The notes: generated from the sequence alone by a model not told the origin. A DNA stretch of 36,556 nucleotides from Candidatus Aminicenantota bacterium (GCA_030612495.1 JAUWNT010000002.1:1-36556); one strand, 5' to 3'. Counted from the stretch's first letter, positions 1 to 9,219 are shown. Numbers and translations: made by a program.

Positions 1-22
1 TATATAATAAAGGAGGGATAAA

Positions 23-823
23 ATGGTTAGAAATCCAGCAGTTGCAGGTATGTTTTATCCAGGAGATGAGAGAGGTCTTAAAAAAGAATTATCTAAATTT
101 ATTAGTTTTAATGAGAATAAAAAAAGAGTAATTGGGTTAATTTCTCCTCATGCAGGATATGTTTATTCTGGAGGGTGTGCAGGAAAAGGATTTAGTATGG
201 TTGAGATCCCCAATACAGTAATTATACTTGGAGTGAATCATAGGGGAGTTGGATACTCTTTTGCTGTTGATGGGAATGATTCGTGGAAAACACCATTGGG
301 AGATGCTTCTGTAAATATAGAGCTAAGGTCAAAATTGCTTGAAGATTCAGAAATTTTTAGGCTAGATTCTATAGCAGGGAGGGATGAGCATTCTCTTGAA
401 GTTCAGGTGCCATTTATACAATATCAGAATCCTGATGCAAAAATTCTTCCTATTACGATTTCTTCAAACAGTTTTAAGGATTTAAAAACCGGGGGAATAG
501 AAATTGCAAAATTAATGAATTCAAATAAAGATATAATGATAGTTGCTTCAAGTGATATGAGTCATTACATAGATGCTGAAGAAGCAAAGATAATGGATGA
601 TAAAGCCATAGAGGAAATATTAAATCTAAACCCTGAGGGTTTGTTTAAAACTGTGTTTGAAAATAGAATTTCAATGTGCGGTGTATGTCCTGTTGTTATG
701 ATGCTTATAGCTGCAATTGAATCAGGGGCTAAAAAAGCTGAAATCATTGAATATACAAATTCCGGAAAAATAACAGGTGATTTTTCAGAAGTTGTAGCTT
801 ACCTTAGTATGATAATTTATTGA
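23..823 (+). CDS. amrB: AmmeMemoRadiSam system protein B (MEMO family), stand-alone
   Basis: This is a 266-residue MEMO-family protein, full length for the family. Visible family motifs are SPHAGYVYSGG (His43), GVNHRG (His73), DEHSLEVQVPF, SSDMSHY and MCGVCPV near residue 218. The two His and the Cys correspond to the metal-site residues described for MEMO proteins. The fold resembles extradiol (LigB-type) dioxygenases, but the reaction is unknown. It has no signal peptide, so it should be cytoplasmic. The start is set by a strong AAGGAGGG Shine-Dalgarno ending 6-7 bases before the ATG. A TATAAT lies at bases 3-8, so its promoter may begin just outside the window. A second, exported MEMO domain is encoded at 29038-30576, making this one of two paralogues in the window. 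Family assignment is confident; function is not known. Confidence 0.93.
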   Translation: MVRNPAVAGMFYPGDERGLKKELSKFISFNENKKRVIGLISPHAGYVYSGGCAGKGFSMVEIPNTVIILGVNHRGVGYSFAVDGNDSWKTPLGDASVNIELRSKLLEDSEIFRLDSIAGRDEHSLEVQVPFIQYQNPDAKILPITISSNSFKDLKTGGIEIAKLMNSNKDIMIVASSDMSHYIDAEEAKIMDDKAIEEILNLNPEGLFKTVFENRISMCGVCPVVMMLIAAIESGAKKAEIIEYTNSGKITGDFSEVVAYLSMIIY

Positions 824-853
824 TTCTTACTCTAATATAAGCTGGTTTTCTTA

Positions 854-882
854 ATGACATATTCTAATGTTTTTGGTAAAAT
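854..882 (+). promoter_or_regulatory. Sigma-70-type promoter, leaderless configuration, for the M48 gene
   Basis: ATGACA (854-859), a 17-base spacer and TAAAAT (877-882) match the housekeeping promoter at 5/6 and 5/6 positions. The -10 box ends 8 bases before the ATG at 891, so the transcript would begin at or just before that codon. There is no Shine-Dalgarno upstream of either candidate start. Inferred from sequence only. Confidence 0.5.
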
Positions 883-890
883 ATAGAGAA

Positions 891-2747
891 ATGATTTATT
901 CAAATATTCTATATTTTATTATTGCAATTTCAGTTTTTTCTGTTGGACCTTTATCTGAGAATATTTTTTCTGTACCGCAAAATTTCGTGAGCATATTACT
1001 GCTTCTCTTTCTCTTCTGGCAATTCAATAAGTTTTCTTTTATGAAATTGAGGATAAATTATAATAAAGAAATAATTGATATAAATCAGGCAAGAAAAGAG
1101 TATTTCCATAAGATAACCATTAATACGATTATTTCGATATTCTTATTTGTGATTGAAATATTTGTTTTTGATTTTAAGAAGCTTTTATATATGACTCCAG
1201 CGTTTGGTAGTATTGAAACTTATATAAATTTAATGGGTCTTGGGTTTTTTATGCTTCATCTTTCATTTGTCTGGTACTGGGCTTTTGAATCAATGGGTAA
1301 AATAGTGCAAAGGGGAGATTCTTCAAAAGGTTTTGTGTGGGCTAATATTAAGTTCAATCTTGTAATTGTAATTCCCTGGTTGATCTTATCATTGATTATT
1401 GATTTAAATAATGTGATTAATTTCCCTTTTAGTCCTGAAATGATGGATTCAGCTCTATTCCAGGTGGTTTTATTTGGGTTGTTCTTGCTTATATTTTCAA
1501 TTTTTGCCCCTGTTCTAATTACTTTTTTGTGGGATTGCAAAGAGTTTTTAGAAACAGAACTTAAACATTCAATTTCAAATTTCTGTAATTCTAATAGAGT
1601 GAAATTTAAAAAAATCATGTCATGGAATGCATTAAATAAAGGATTAATCACAGCAGGTGTCATTGGATTATTTCCTTCTTTTAGGTATCTTTTAATTACT
1701 CCTGGGTTGATGAAATTACTTAATAGGGATGAGATTTTAGCTGTTGTCAGTCATGAAGTGGGCCATGTTAAGAAAAAACATCTTGCCTATTATTTGTTGT
1801 TTTTTGTTGGATTTATTGTGTTGAGCCTTGGAATAACAGATAGGTTAATTAAACTATTTCTTAATACTGAATTTGGATTTAATTCAATAATCAGGGCAGA
1901 TGGTAGTTTGAATACAACTTTAATAAGTTTTTTAATAATTTTTGTTTCCATTTTTATATTTATTGTATATTTCAGATTTATCTTTGGATACTTTATGAGG
2001 AATTTTGAACGCCAGGCAGATCTCTATTGTTTTCAGTCTGGAATTGATCCTGTTCATATGATTTCAGCCTTTACAAAATTAGGATTTCGCACAGGTGATG
2101 ATGAGAAAAAATCAAATTGGCATCATTTTAATATTTCAGAGAGAATTGGTTTTATTAAGAAAAGCATAATAGATCCTGAAATGATAATAAGACATGACAA
2201 AAAGGTCAGAAATTCACTTTTCATTTTTATTGTTATAATGATTGCTTTTACTTTCCTCTCTTTTAATCCATATGCAGGAAAACTGGAAAATAAATTGGAT
2301 TTAAATTTAATGGTAAATGTTATTGAGAATAAGATTGAAAAAGGAGCTGAAAAACCTGAGCTATACAGTCTTTTAGGTATGATCTATTATGAACAGGGGA
2401 AATGGGGTAAATCAAAAATAGCTTATGAGATATCTCTTCAATTGAATTACAATCAACCAGAAGTTTTAAATAACTTTGCATGGTTACTTTTAAAATGTCC
2501 TGATGAGAGACTTTTGAATAAGAAAAAAGCATTAGAATTTGCAAAACATGCTCTTAAATTAAGGGAAGAGGCCTATATTTTAGATACATTAGCAGAAGCA
2601 TATTATGAGAATTCTATGTTTAATGAGGCTTTTATTGCTTCAAAATTTGCTTTGGAAATTGCTAGAAAAAACCGCAAATATTACAAAAAACAATTTGAAA
2701 AGATGAATAAAGCTTATAGATTATTTAAATCAGTTATAAAAATTTAA
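891..2747 (+). CDS. M48 family membrane metalloprotease with C-terminal TPR domain
   Basis: This is a zinc-dependent membrane protease of the M48 (HtpX/Ste24-like) family. Several hydrophobic segments fill the N-terminal half. The catalytic HEVGH is near residue 287 (two Zn-ligand His and the catalytic Glu), flanked by membrane segments. FERQAD near residue 372 supplies the third ligand region. After a final membrane segment near residue 450, the last 130 residues form tetratricopeptide-like repeats (LLGMIYYEQGKWGKSKIAY; NNFAWLLL; DTLAEAYYE), probably a docking module. A start at 867 would add eight residues, but that codon nearly touches a TATTCT and has no ribosome site. The promoter at 854-882 places transcription near the ATG at 891, so I prefer 891. 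It probably acts in membrane protein quality control; the substrate is unknown. It converges on lepA, leaving 37 bases between stops. Confidence 0.88.
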   Translation: MIYSNILYFIIAISVFSVGPLSENIFSVPQNFVSILLLLFLFWQFNKFSFMKLRINYNKEIIDINQARKEYFHKITINTIISIFLFVIEIFVFDFKKLLYMTPAFGSIETYINLMGLGFFMLHLSFVWYWAFESMGKIVQRGDSSKGFVWANIKFNLVIVIPWLILSLIIDLNNVINFPFSPEMMDSALFQVVLFGLFLLIFSIFAPVLITFLWDCKEFLETELKHSISNFCNSNRVKFKKIMSWNALNKGLITAGVIGLFPSFRYLLITPGLMKLLNRDEILAVVSHEVGHVKKKHLAYYLLFFVGFIVLSLGITDRLIKLFLNTEFGFNSIIRADGSLNTTLISFLIIFVSIFIFIVYFRFIFGYFMRNFERQADLYCFQSGIDPVHMISAFTKLGFRTGDDEKKSNWHHFNISERIGFIKKSIIDPEMIIRHDKKVRNSLFIFIVIMIAFTFLSFNPYAGKLENKLDLNLMVNVIENKIEKGAEKPELYSLLGMIYYEQGKWGKSKIAYEISLQLNYNQPEVLNNFAWLLLKCPDERLLNKKKALEFAKHALKLREEAYILDTLAEAYYENSMFNEAFIASKFALEIARKNRKYYKKQFEKMNKAYRLFKSVIKI

Positions 2748-2784
2748 ACAAAGGCATTATGCATAGGGAAAGGAAATTTTTTTG

Positions 2785-4575
2785 TTATTCTAATTCAAGA
2801 GCAGCCAAAAATGCTTGCTGTGGAATATCCACCTTACCAATTCTTTTCATTCTTTTTTTGCCTTTTTTTTGTTTTTCAAGTAGCTTCATTTTTCTTGTAA
2901 TATCTCCTCCGTAACATTTTGCAAGCACATTTTTTCTTAAGGCTTTAACAACAGTTTTTGCAATAACTCTTTTATTTATTGCTGCCTGAATAACAACTTC
3001 AAAGAGCTGTTTCTGAATTACGGATTTCAGTTTGGATGCAAGTTGATTACCCATTGTGTATGCCTTTTCTCTGTGTACAATTAGAGCTAAAGCATCTACA
3101 GGATTTTGATTTATAAGAATATCAAGTTTAACCAAAGGAGATTCTTTATATTCTTTAATTTCATAGTCAAATGAAGCATACCCTTGAGAGATGGATTTTA
3201 GTTTATTGTAAAAGTCATATAAAATTTCCGCAAGTGGAAGTTCATAGGTTAAATATACTCTTTGAGCACTTATATATTCCATTTTTCTATGGATTCCTCT
3301 CCTGTTTTGTAATAATTTTAAGATATTTCCCAAATAGGTTTCAGGAGTAAGAATAATTGCTTCAATATAAGGCTCTTCAATCTTATTTACACTCTGTGGT
3401 GAGGGGAGTTGTGCAGGGGATTCGATTTCAAAGATGTTATTCTTTGTGTCTGTAACCCTATATTTAACCGAAGGAGTTGTGCTAACAATTGAAAGGTTGT
3501 ATTCTCTTTCAAGTCTCTCTTGAATGATTTCTTTGTGTAATAGGCCTAAAAAGCCGCACCTGAAACCTATTCCAAGAGCAGGAGATGATTCTGGTTCGAA
3601 TGAAAGAGAAGAATCATTTAATGTCAATTTTTCAATTCCTTCTCTCAACTCTTCATGGCTTGATCCTTCTCCAGGGTAAAATCCTGCAAAAACCATGGGC
3701 TGAGGTTCTTTAAATCCAGTTAGCGCTCTTACCCTTTCTTCTTTTTCTAAGGTTAAGGTGTCTCCAATTTTTACTTCAGAAATATTTTTTATACTTCCAA
3801 TTAAGTATCCTACTTCTCCAGCAGATAGTTTTGAAAGTGCCAAAGGTTTGGGTGTATGTACACCTAATTCATTGATCTCATGTTTTGTATTGTTTGATAA
3901 AAATTTTATTTTGTCTCCCTTTTTTAGAACCCCATCAATGATCTTTACAAGTATTATCACACCTCTATATGAATCGAACCATGAATCAAATATTAAAGCT
4001 TTTAAAGGTTTTGATGGATCCCCTTTAGGAGGCGGAATCTTTTCAATAATGGAAGGAATGATTTTATCCACACCTTCACCCGTTTTTGCACTTACAAGTA
4101 ATGCTTCTTCTCTTCCTATTCCTATAGCATTTTCCATTTGATTTAGAGATTTTTCTAATTCATTGTTTGGTAAATCAATTTTATTCATTACTGGGATGAG
4201 TACAAGATTATTTTCAATTGCAAGGTATGTATTTGCAACAGTTTGAGCTTCAACACCCTGTGTGCAGTCAATAACAAGCAAAGCACCCTCACAAGCAGCA
4301 AGTGATCTGGAAACTTCGTAGCTAAAATCAATATGACCTGGTGTGTCGATAAGATTTAATATGTATTCATTCCCATTTTCATCTTTATGTAATAATCTCA
4401 CAAAATGAGATTTGATTGTTATTCCTCTCTCTCTTTCAAGATCCATTGAATCAAGGACCTGCTCTTGCATCTCTCTTTTGGGGATAGCATTTGTTATTTC
4501 CAATAGCCTGTCTGATAGGGTTGTTTTCCCATGGTCTATATGAGCAATAATTGAAAAGTTTCTTATATTTTTCAA
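2785..4575 (-). CDS. lepA: Elongation factor 4 (LepA), ribosome back-translocation GTPase
   Basis: LepA is a translational GTPase that acts on stalled or initiating ribosomes. At 596 residues it has the family length. G-domain motifs are AHIDHGKTT (P-loop), the switch region DLERERGITI, DTPGHIDF and NKIDLP. The EF-G-like domains follow, with the LepA-specific C-terminal domain (NVLAKCYGGDITRKMKLLEKQKKGKKRMK) at the end. The start codon is TTG: the sense strand reads TTGA, overlapping the TGA stop of the upstream methyltransferase by 4 bases, which implies translational coupling. No ATG fits, because the family N terminus KNIRNFSIIAHIDHGK begins right after the TTG. It is the last gene of the ugd-glmS-tatA-methyltransferase-lepA operon. 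Confidence 0.97.
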   Translation of the reverse strand: MKNIRNFSIIAHIDHGKTTLSDRLLEITNAIPKREMQEQVLDSMDLERERGITIKSHFVRLLHKDENGNEYILNLIDTPGHIDFSYEVSRSLAACEGALLVIDCTQGVEAQTVANTYLAIENNLVLIPVMNKIDLPNNELEKSLNQMENAIGIGREEALLVSAKTGEGVDKIIPSIIEKIPPPKGDPSKPLKALIFDSWFDSYRGVIILVKIIDGVLKKGDKIKFLSNNTKHEINELGVHTPKPLALSKLSAGEVGYLIGSIKNISEVKIGDTLTLEKEERVRALTGFKEPQPMVFAGFYPGEGSSHEELREGIEKLTLNDSSLSFEPESSPALGIGFRCGFLGLLHKEIIQERLEREYNLSIVSTTPSVKYRVTDTKNNIFEIESPAQLPSPQSVNKIEEPYIEAIILTPETYLGNILKLLQNRRGIHRKMEYISAQRVYLTYELPLAEILYDFYNKLKSISQGYASFDYEIKEYKESPLVKLDILINQNPVDALALIVHREKAYTMGNQLASKLKSVIQKQLFEVVIQAAINKRVIAKTVVKALRKNVLAKCYGGDITRKMKLLEKQKKGKKRMKRIGKVDIPQQAFLAALELE

Positions 4576-5642
4576 ATCTTTATTCCTTTAACTGCATACA
4601 TGGGTGAAGCAAATAATATTTTATTTAATTTATCAATATTTGTGTTAAATGCTTTTGCAATCTGATTTTCAGGACAAATTTCTTCTAATTTTTCGTCCTT
4701 TAAATCGTCTGAATATATGACTTTTACATTAGAAAATCCTGAACTTTCAAGCAGGTATCTCATATATTCAGGATGAAGTGGTTTCTGATGAGTAACATCA
4801 AGAAAATAGATGTTACTTAATGCAAATACAGATAAAGGGTTTATTGTTTCAAGGGCTATAGGAGAATTTTTTTTTAAAACTCTAAATGATTCAATAACAA
4901 CTTCTCTTAAATATTCGGGTTTAAAATGTTCAATAACCTGAGATGAGAAAATGCCACCAATTGAGTTATCTTTATTTTGCCTTAAAAATTGGAGTGCTTC
5001 TATTTTTGAACATTTTATGTTTTTTGTTTTTGCTATATTAAGCATTGATTCAGTTATATCTATGCCTTGAGCTTTTTTACCCTCATTTGTCAACAATTCA
5101 ACAAATTCACCTCTTCCACATCCTATATCCAGAATATTATCAGATTTAGAAAAGATTGGAAGATATTTTTTTAATTTTTTCTTTACCTGTTTTTCATCTC
5201 CCCTGAATCTCTTCTCAAAATCAGAATATTGATAAGCAGATAATTCTCCTTTTATCTCTTTTAGATTGTCTAAATCTTTTTTGTCAGTTTTTTTATCTAT
5301 AGAATTTATTAGTTTTTGTAAAGATTTTTCAAGGTTAATAAAATTCATTATAAGGGTCTTTACGTTTGAATATTCTGCTTCAAGTTTCTCGATTTTCCAT
5401 TGTAAGGATTTAAAAACAGTAGTAGAATGATTATTTGAATATGCATCCCATTCTTTGTCCTGGCTTGTAATTAATTCATTAAGATCAGTATATAAATTTG
5501 ATAATTTTTTTTTTATTTCACCTCTTTTTTTATTAAAAAGAGTTCTACTTTCAATTAACTCTCCCAGTTCATTAAGACTTTTTTTTAATTTTTCCTGGTT
5601 TTTTTTTCTCTTTTCTATTAGGTCTTCAATTATCCTTTTCAT
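4572..5642 (-). CDS. Coiled-coil domain plus class I SAM-dependent methyltransferase
   Basis: The first 115 or so residues are highly charged (Lys/Glu-rich) and predicted coiled coil. A class I methyltransferase follows, with the SAM-binding motif ILDIGCGRGEF near residue 165, then GIDITESM and SSQVIEHFKPEYL. The segment LDVTHQKPLHPEYMRYLLE resembles the DPTHxxPxxPE region of methyltransferases found in polysaccharide clusters, for example the methyltransferase part of O-antigen chain terminators. With UDP-glucose dehydrogenase and GlmS in the same operon, methylation of a surface glycan is the best guess, but the substrate is not shown. The ATG at 5642 overlaps the end of tatA by 17 bases, and its stop overlaps the TTG of lepA. 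No kinase domain is present, unlike WbdD. Confidence 0.85.
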   Translation of the reverse strand: MKRIIEDLIEKRKKNQEKLKKSLNELGELIESRTLFNKKRGEIKKKLSNLYTDLNELITSQDKEWDAYSNNHSTTVFKSLQWKIEKLEAEYSNVKTLIMNFINLEKSLQKLINSIDKKTDKKDLDNLKEIKGELSAYQYSDFEKRFRGDEKQVKKKLKKYLPIFSKSDNILDIGCGRGEFVELLTNEGKKAQGIDITESMLNIAKTKNIKCSKIEALQFLRQNKDNSIGGIFSSQVIEHFKPEYLREVVIESFRVLKKNSPIALETINPLSVFALSNIYFLDVTHQKPLHPEYMRYLLESSGFSNVKVIYSDDLKDEKLEEICPENQIAKAFNTNIDKLNKILFASPMYAVKGIKI

Positions 5643-5817
5643 TATCTGATTCTTTTTTTTCTTTTTCGTCTTTGTTATCTTTTTTTAAAGAATTTCTAAA
5701 ATTTTTAATACCTTCTCCGAGGCCTTTGCCAAGTCCGGGTAATTTTTTCCCTCCAAAGAGCAAGGCAATTATAAGAAGTACTCCTAATATTTCCCAGAAA
5801 GAAACTGTTCCAAACAT
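5626..5817 (-). CDS. tatA: Twin-arginine translocase subunit TatA/TatE
   Basis: This 63-residue protein has the classic TatA layout: a short periplasmic N terminus, one membrane helix (ILGVLLIIALLF), the FGGKKLPGLGKGLGEGIKNF hinge and amphipathic helix, and a charged C-terminal tail rich in Lys, Asp and Glu. TatA multimers form the protein-conducting element for folded proteins with twin-Arg signals. A strong GAGGAGAT Shine-Dalgarno supports the ATG at 5817. TatC is not in the window and must be elsewhere. A possible client, the Tat-signal radical SAM protein at 30573-31688, lies in the same window. The 3' end overlaps the methyltransferase gene by 17 bases. Confidence 0.93.
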   Translation of the reverse strand: MFGTVSFWEILGVLLIIALLFGGKKLPGLGKGLGEGIKNFRNSLKKDNKDEKEKKESDNEKDN

Positions 5818-5864
5818 TTTATCTCCTCAAAGACATTTTATAGTTTTAACATAATTGTGTCAAG

Positions 5865-7691
5865 TTATTCTACTGTTACTGATTTTGCTAAATTTCGAGG
5901 TTTATCTATATTACATCCTCTTTGTTTTGCAATATAATATGCAAATAATTGAAGAGGAACTATATTGAGAATTGGCTGGAGAATGGGGATCGTTTTTGGA
6001 ACAATGATTGAGTCATCTGAGATATCTATGACTTTTTTTGCATCTTTATTTGTTACTGAAATAATCTTTCCATTTCTTGCTTTGATTTGTTGAATGTTAC
6101 TTATCATCTTATCAATAGCTGAATCGTCAGGAGCAATTGCAACTGTTGGAAATTTTTCATCAATTAAAGAAATTGGTCCGTGTTTCATCTCACCCGCAGG
6201 ATAACCTTCAGCATGGATATATGAAATTTCCTTTAGCTTTAATGCACCTTCCATTGCAGTTGGATAATTATAAAGTCTCCCTATATATAAAAAATCCCTG
6301 TATTTTGAATATTTAAGAGCTATCTTTTTTATTTTATCTGCATTATTTAAAATTTCTCTTACCTGGTCTGGAATATTCTTTAGAGCACATATAATCTGGC
6401 TACCTTCATAATAGGATAATCCCTGATATCTTCCAATAAGCAATGCCATAAGAGTCAGTATTACAAGCTGAGATGTATAAATTTTTGTTGATGCAACACC
6501 TATTTCAGGTCCAGCAAAATTGTAAACACCTGCATCTGTAATCTGTGCAATGGATGATCCAACAACATTTACAATTCCAAGAAGAAGAGCTCCCTTTCTT
6601 TTTGCCTCTTTTATTGCAGCAAGTGTATCAGCAGTCTCGCCTGATTGGGAGATTGCAAGAACTCCAATATTCTCATCCAGTTTTAAACGTCTATACCTGA
6701 ATTCTGAAGCAAGTTCGCATTCAACATTTAATTCTGTAACATTTTCAAGTATGTATCTTCCCAATAATCCAGCATAATAACTGGTTCCACATGATACGAT
6801 AATTAATTTTTTTATACTCTTCAGTCTATCAAGAACAGGTATAAGCCCTCCTAATTTTGATACACCCTCATTTTCAATTATTCTTCCTCTAAATGCATTT
6901 TCAATTGTTTCAGGCTGTTCGAATATCTCTTTTAACATAAAGTGTTCATATCCTTTTTTGTCAGTCTTGAAGCTTACTTCATCAAAAGTTTCAATTTCTT
7001 TTTCTAAAATTTCATTTTTGAAATTTTTTATATAATACCCATCGGAGTTAAGAACAGCCATCTCATCATCTCTGAGATGGATCATTTTTTTTGTAAAAGG
7101 TGAAATAGCATTAGAGTCTGAAGCTGCAAAAAATTCATTTTCTCCAATACCAATAATTATTGGACTTCCTCTTTTTGCAACTACTATTTTATGGTCAATA
7201 TCAGAATGAATAACTGCAATTCCAAAGGTTCCGCTTAGTCTTTCTATAGATTTTAGAACTGCATTTTCAAGGTCTTCATTGAAATTTTCTTCAACCAGAT
7301 GAGCTATTACCTCTGTATCAGTTTCAGATAGAAATTTATGACCTTTTTTTATAAGTTCTTCTTTGAGTTCAAGGTAGTTTTCAATAATTCCATTGTGAAC
7401 AACACTTATTTTTCCTGTGCAATCTGTTTGTGGATGAGCATTTATTTCAGATGGTTCACCATGCGTTGCCCATCTTGTATGAGCAATGCCAAACGTTGAG
7501 TTGATCTTTTTCCCTGTTTTTTTCTCTTCTAATTTGATGACCTTACCCTGTGATTTAACAATTACATTCTTTTTGTTATCAATAACTGCAAAACCTGCTG
7601 AGTCATATCCTCTATATTCAAGTCTTTTTAAACCTTCAATCAATATTGGGATAGCTTGCTTATGCCCGCAATAACTTGTTATGCCGCACAT
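5865..7691 (-). CDS. glmS: Glutamine--fructose-6-phosphate aminotransferase (isomerizing)
   Basis: GlmS makes glucosamine-6-phosphate from fructose-6-phosphate and glutamine, the first committed step to UDP-GlcNAc for peptidoglycan and LPS. It is 608 residues, the family length. The N-terminal Cys nucleophile follows the initiator Met (MCGI). Glutaminase motifs are HTRWATHGEP and VHNGIIENY. Two SIS sugar-isomerase domains follow, with SCGTSYYAG near residue 300, SQSGETADT near 348 and HAEGYPAGEMKHGPISL in the second. The protein ends in LAKSVTVE, the conserved catalytic tail. A GGAG lies just upstream of the ATG. It sits 10 bases downstream of the UDP-glucose dehydrogenase stop, so the two are cotranscribed. 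No glmS ribozyme is possible in so short a gap. Confidence 0.97.
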   Translation of the reverse strand: MCGITSYCGHKQAIPILIEGLKRLEYRGYDSAGFAVIDNKKNVIVKSQGKVIKLEEKKTGKKINSTFGIAHTRWATHGEPSEINAHPQTDCTGKISVVHNGIIENYLELKEELIKKGHKFLSETDTEVIAHLVEENFNEDLENAVLKSIERLSGTFGIAVIHSDIDHKIVVAKRGSPIIIGIGENEFFAASDSNAISPFTKKMIHLRDDEMAVLNSDGYYIKNFKNEILEKEIETFDEVSFKTDKKGYEHFMLKEIFEQPETIENAFRGRIIENEGVSKLGGLIPVLDRLKSIKKLIIVSCGTSYYAGLLGRYILENVTELNVECELASEFRYRRLKLDENIGVLAISQSGETADTLAAIKEAKRKGALLLGIVNVVGSSIAQITDAGVYNFAGPEIGVASTKIYTSQLVILTLMALLIGRYQGLSYYEGSQIICALKNIPDQVREILNNADKIKKIALKYSKYRDFLYIGRLYNYPTAMEGALKLKEISYIHAEGYPAGEMKHGPISLIDEKFPTVAIAPDDSAIDKMISNIQQIKARNGKIISVTNKDAKKVIDISDDSIIVPKTIPILQPILNIVPLQLFAYYIAKQRGCNIDKPRNLAKSVTVE

Positions 7692-7701
7692 ATACTGCTC
7701 C

Positions 7702-9081
7702 TTATTTAAAATGGGTTAATGCTGTTTTACCTAAAGGATATACATTGAACCCAATTTTATATAAATTTTTGTGGTTTAAGATATTTCTACCATCAAAGAT
7801 AAAAGCTGGTTTTTTCATTGAGGAGTAAATTCTTTTAAAATTAAGTTTCTTAAATTCTTCCCACTCTGTTAAAATTGCAATTGCATTTGAATTTTTTGCT
7901 GCTTTGTATGGGTCAATTTCATATTTTACATTAGAATCAATTCCTTTTAAATCTATTTTTGCATTATCAATAGCTTTTGGGTCATATATTGAAACAAAGG
8001 CTCTCTCTTCCAACAATTTTTTTGTTATGTAAATAGCTGGAGATTCTCTTGTATCTCCGGTGTTTGCTTTAAAGGCAAATCCAAAAATAGCAATTTTCTT
8101 TTCAGAGATAGTATTGAACATTTCTTTAACAATCCTATGTACAAATCTTCTTTCCTGGTATTGATTTATTTTTACGATCATTTCCCAGTAATCTGCTACC
8201 TCTTCGAGTCCATAGCTTCTTGCAATATAAACCAGATTGAGAATATCTTTCTTAAAGCACGATCCACCAAATCCAACCCCAGCATTTAAGAATTTAGGAC
8301 CTATTCTTGAATCTTTTCCAACTGCATATGATATCTCTGTGATGTCTGCATCTGTTTTTTCACAAAGAGCTGATATTGAATTTATTGAAGAGATACGTTG
8401 TGCAAGGAATGCATTGGCAACAAGTTTTGAGAGCTCTGAAGACCAGAGGTTTGTTGAGATTATTTTTTCCCGGGGGATCCAGTGGGTGTAAATATCAATG
8501 ATCTCCTGAGCTGATTTTATTCCTTCTTCTGTTTGATGTGATCCAATGAGAATTCTATCAGGTTCAAGTAGATCTTTGATTGCACTTCCTTCTGAAAGAA
8601 ATTCAGGATTTGATATTACTTCAAACTTAATCTTTTTTCTGTTTGATTTAAGGATTCTTTCCAGAGCTTGAGCAGTTCGTACAGGAAGAGTGCTTTTTTC
8701 AACAATGATTTTGTTTCTTTCAGAATATTTTATGATTTCATGAGCTGTTTTTTCCCAGTATTGCAGGTCTGAAGCCATACCTGCTCCTTCTCCAAAGGTT
8801 TTAGTTGGAGTGTTTACAGAAACAAAAATAATATCAGCCTTTTTTATTCCATTTTTAATATCATCCGAAAAAAACAGATTTTTTCCTCTTACCTTTTTTA
8901 CTACTTCCATAAGACCAGGTTCAAATACAGGAAGATTATCAGAATTCCATTCTTTTATTCTATTTTTATTTATATCAACAACATTAATTTTATATTCTGG
9001 GCATTTTAATGCAATAACTGACATTGTAGGACCACCAACATAACCTGCCCCTATACACAGTATGTTTTTTTTAAATTTCAT
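7702..9081 (-). CDS. ugd: UDP-glucose 6-dehydrogenase (eukaryotic-like type)
   Basis: This enzyme oxidises UDP-glucose twice with NAD to UDP-glucuronate, a precursor of acidic surface polysaccharides. The Rossmann motif CIGAGYVGGPT lies at the N terminus. The active-site GFGGSCFKKD has its catalytic Cys near residue 275. FGFAFKANTGDTRESPA, the C-terminal UDP-binding domain signature, follows. The 459-residue length and motifs such as VDINKNRIKEWN and LPVFEPGLMEVV match the longer animal/plant-like class. A GGAGATTG ribosome site precedes the ATG. It opens the minus-strand operon and is divergent from the lipoprotein gene at 9220. Confidence 0.95.
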   Translation of the reverse strand: MKFKKNILCIGAGYVGGPTMSVIALKCPEYKINVVDINKNRIKEWNSDNLPVFEPGLMEVVKKVRGKNLFFSDDIKNGIKKADIIFVSVNTPTKTFGEGAGMASDLQYWEKTAHEIIKYSERNKIIVEKSTLPVRTAQALERILKSNRKKIKFEVISNPEFLSEGSAIKDLLEPDRILIGSHQTEEGIKSAQEIIDIYTHWIPREKIISTNLWSSELSKLVANAFLAQRISSINSISALCEKTDADITEISYAVGKDSRIGPKFLNAGVGFGGSCFKKDILNLVYIARSYGLEEVADYWEMIVKINQYQERRFVHRIVKEMFNTISEKKIAIFGFAFKANTGDTRESPAIYITKKLLEERAFVSIYDPKAIDNAKIDLKGIDSNVKYEIDPYKAAKNSNAIAILTEWEEFKKLNFKRIYSSMKKPAFIFDGRNILNHKNLYKIGFNVYPLGKTALTHFK

Positions 9082-9158
9082 TCAATCTCCTTTTATACCC
9101 ATAATAGAAGTATAACATGGATTTATTTTATCATAACATATATTATATTTAAACATAG

Positions 9159-9187
9159 TTGACAGAAAAAAAAATAAGTGTTATTTT
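9159..9187 (+). promoter_or_regulatory. Sigma-70-type promoter inside an inverted repeat
   Basis: TTGACA (9159-9164), a 17-base spacer and TATTTT (9182-9187) form a good housekeeping promoter, with transcription predicted near 9194 and a 26-base leader containing AAAGGAGGA. An A/T-rich inverted repeat (ACAG-A9-TAA at 9162-9177, GTG, TTA-T7-CTGT at 9181-9194) covers the whole promoter and might be an operator. Confidence 0.6.
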
Positions 9188-9219
9188 TTTCTGTGTTACT
9201 TTTAAAAGGAGGAATTTTT

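Noticed and set aside
1256..1663. 135-codon frame on the minus strand
   Set aside because: It lies wholly inside the M48 protease gene, whose protein has clear domains; it is an antisense shadow.
3758..4141. 127-codon frame on the plus strand
   Set aside because: Antisense shadow of lepA, with no recognisable product.
5818..5864. Possible separate terminator or promoter between glmS and tatA
   Set aside because: Only 47 bases with a ribosome site and no stem-loop; read-through is more likely.
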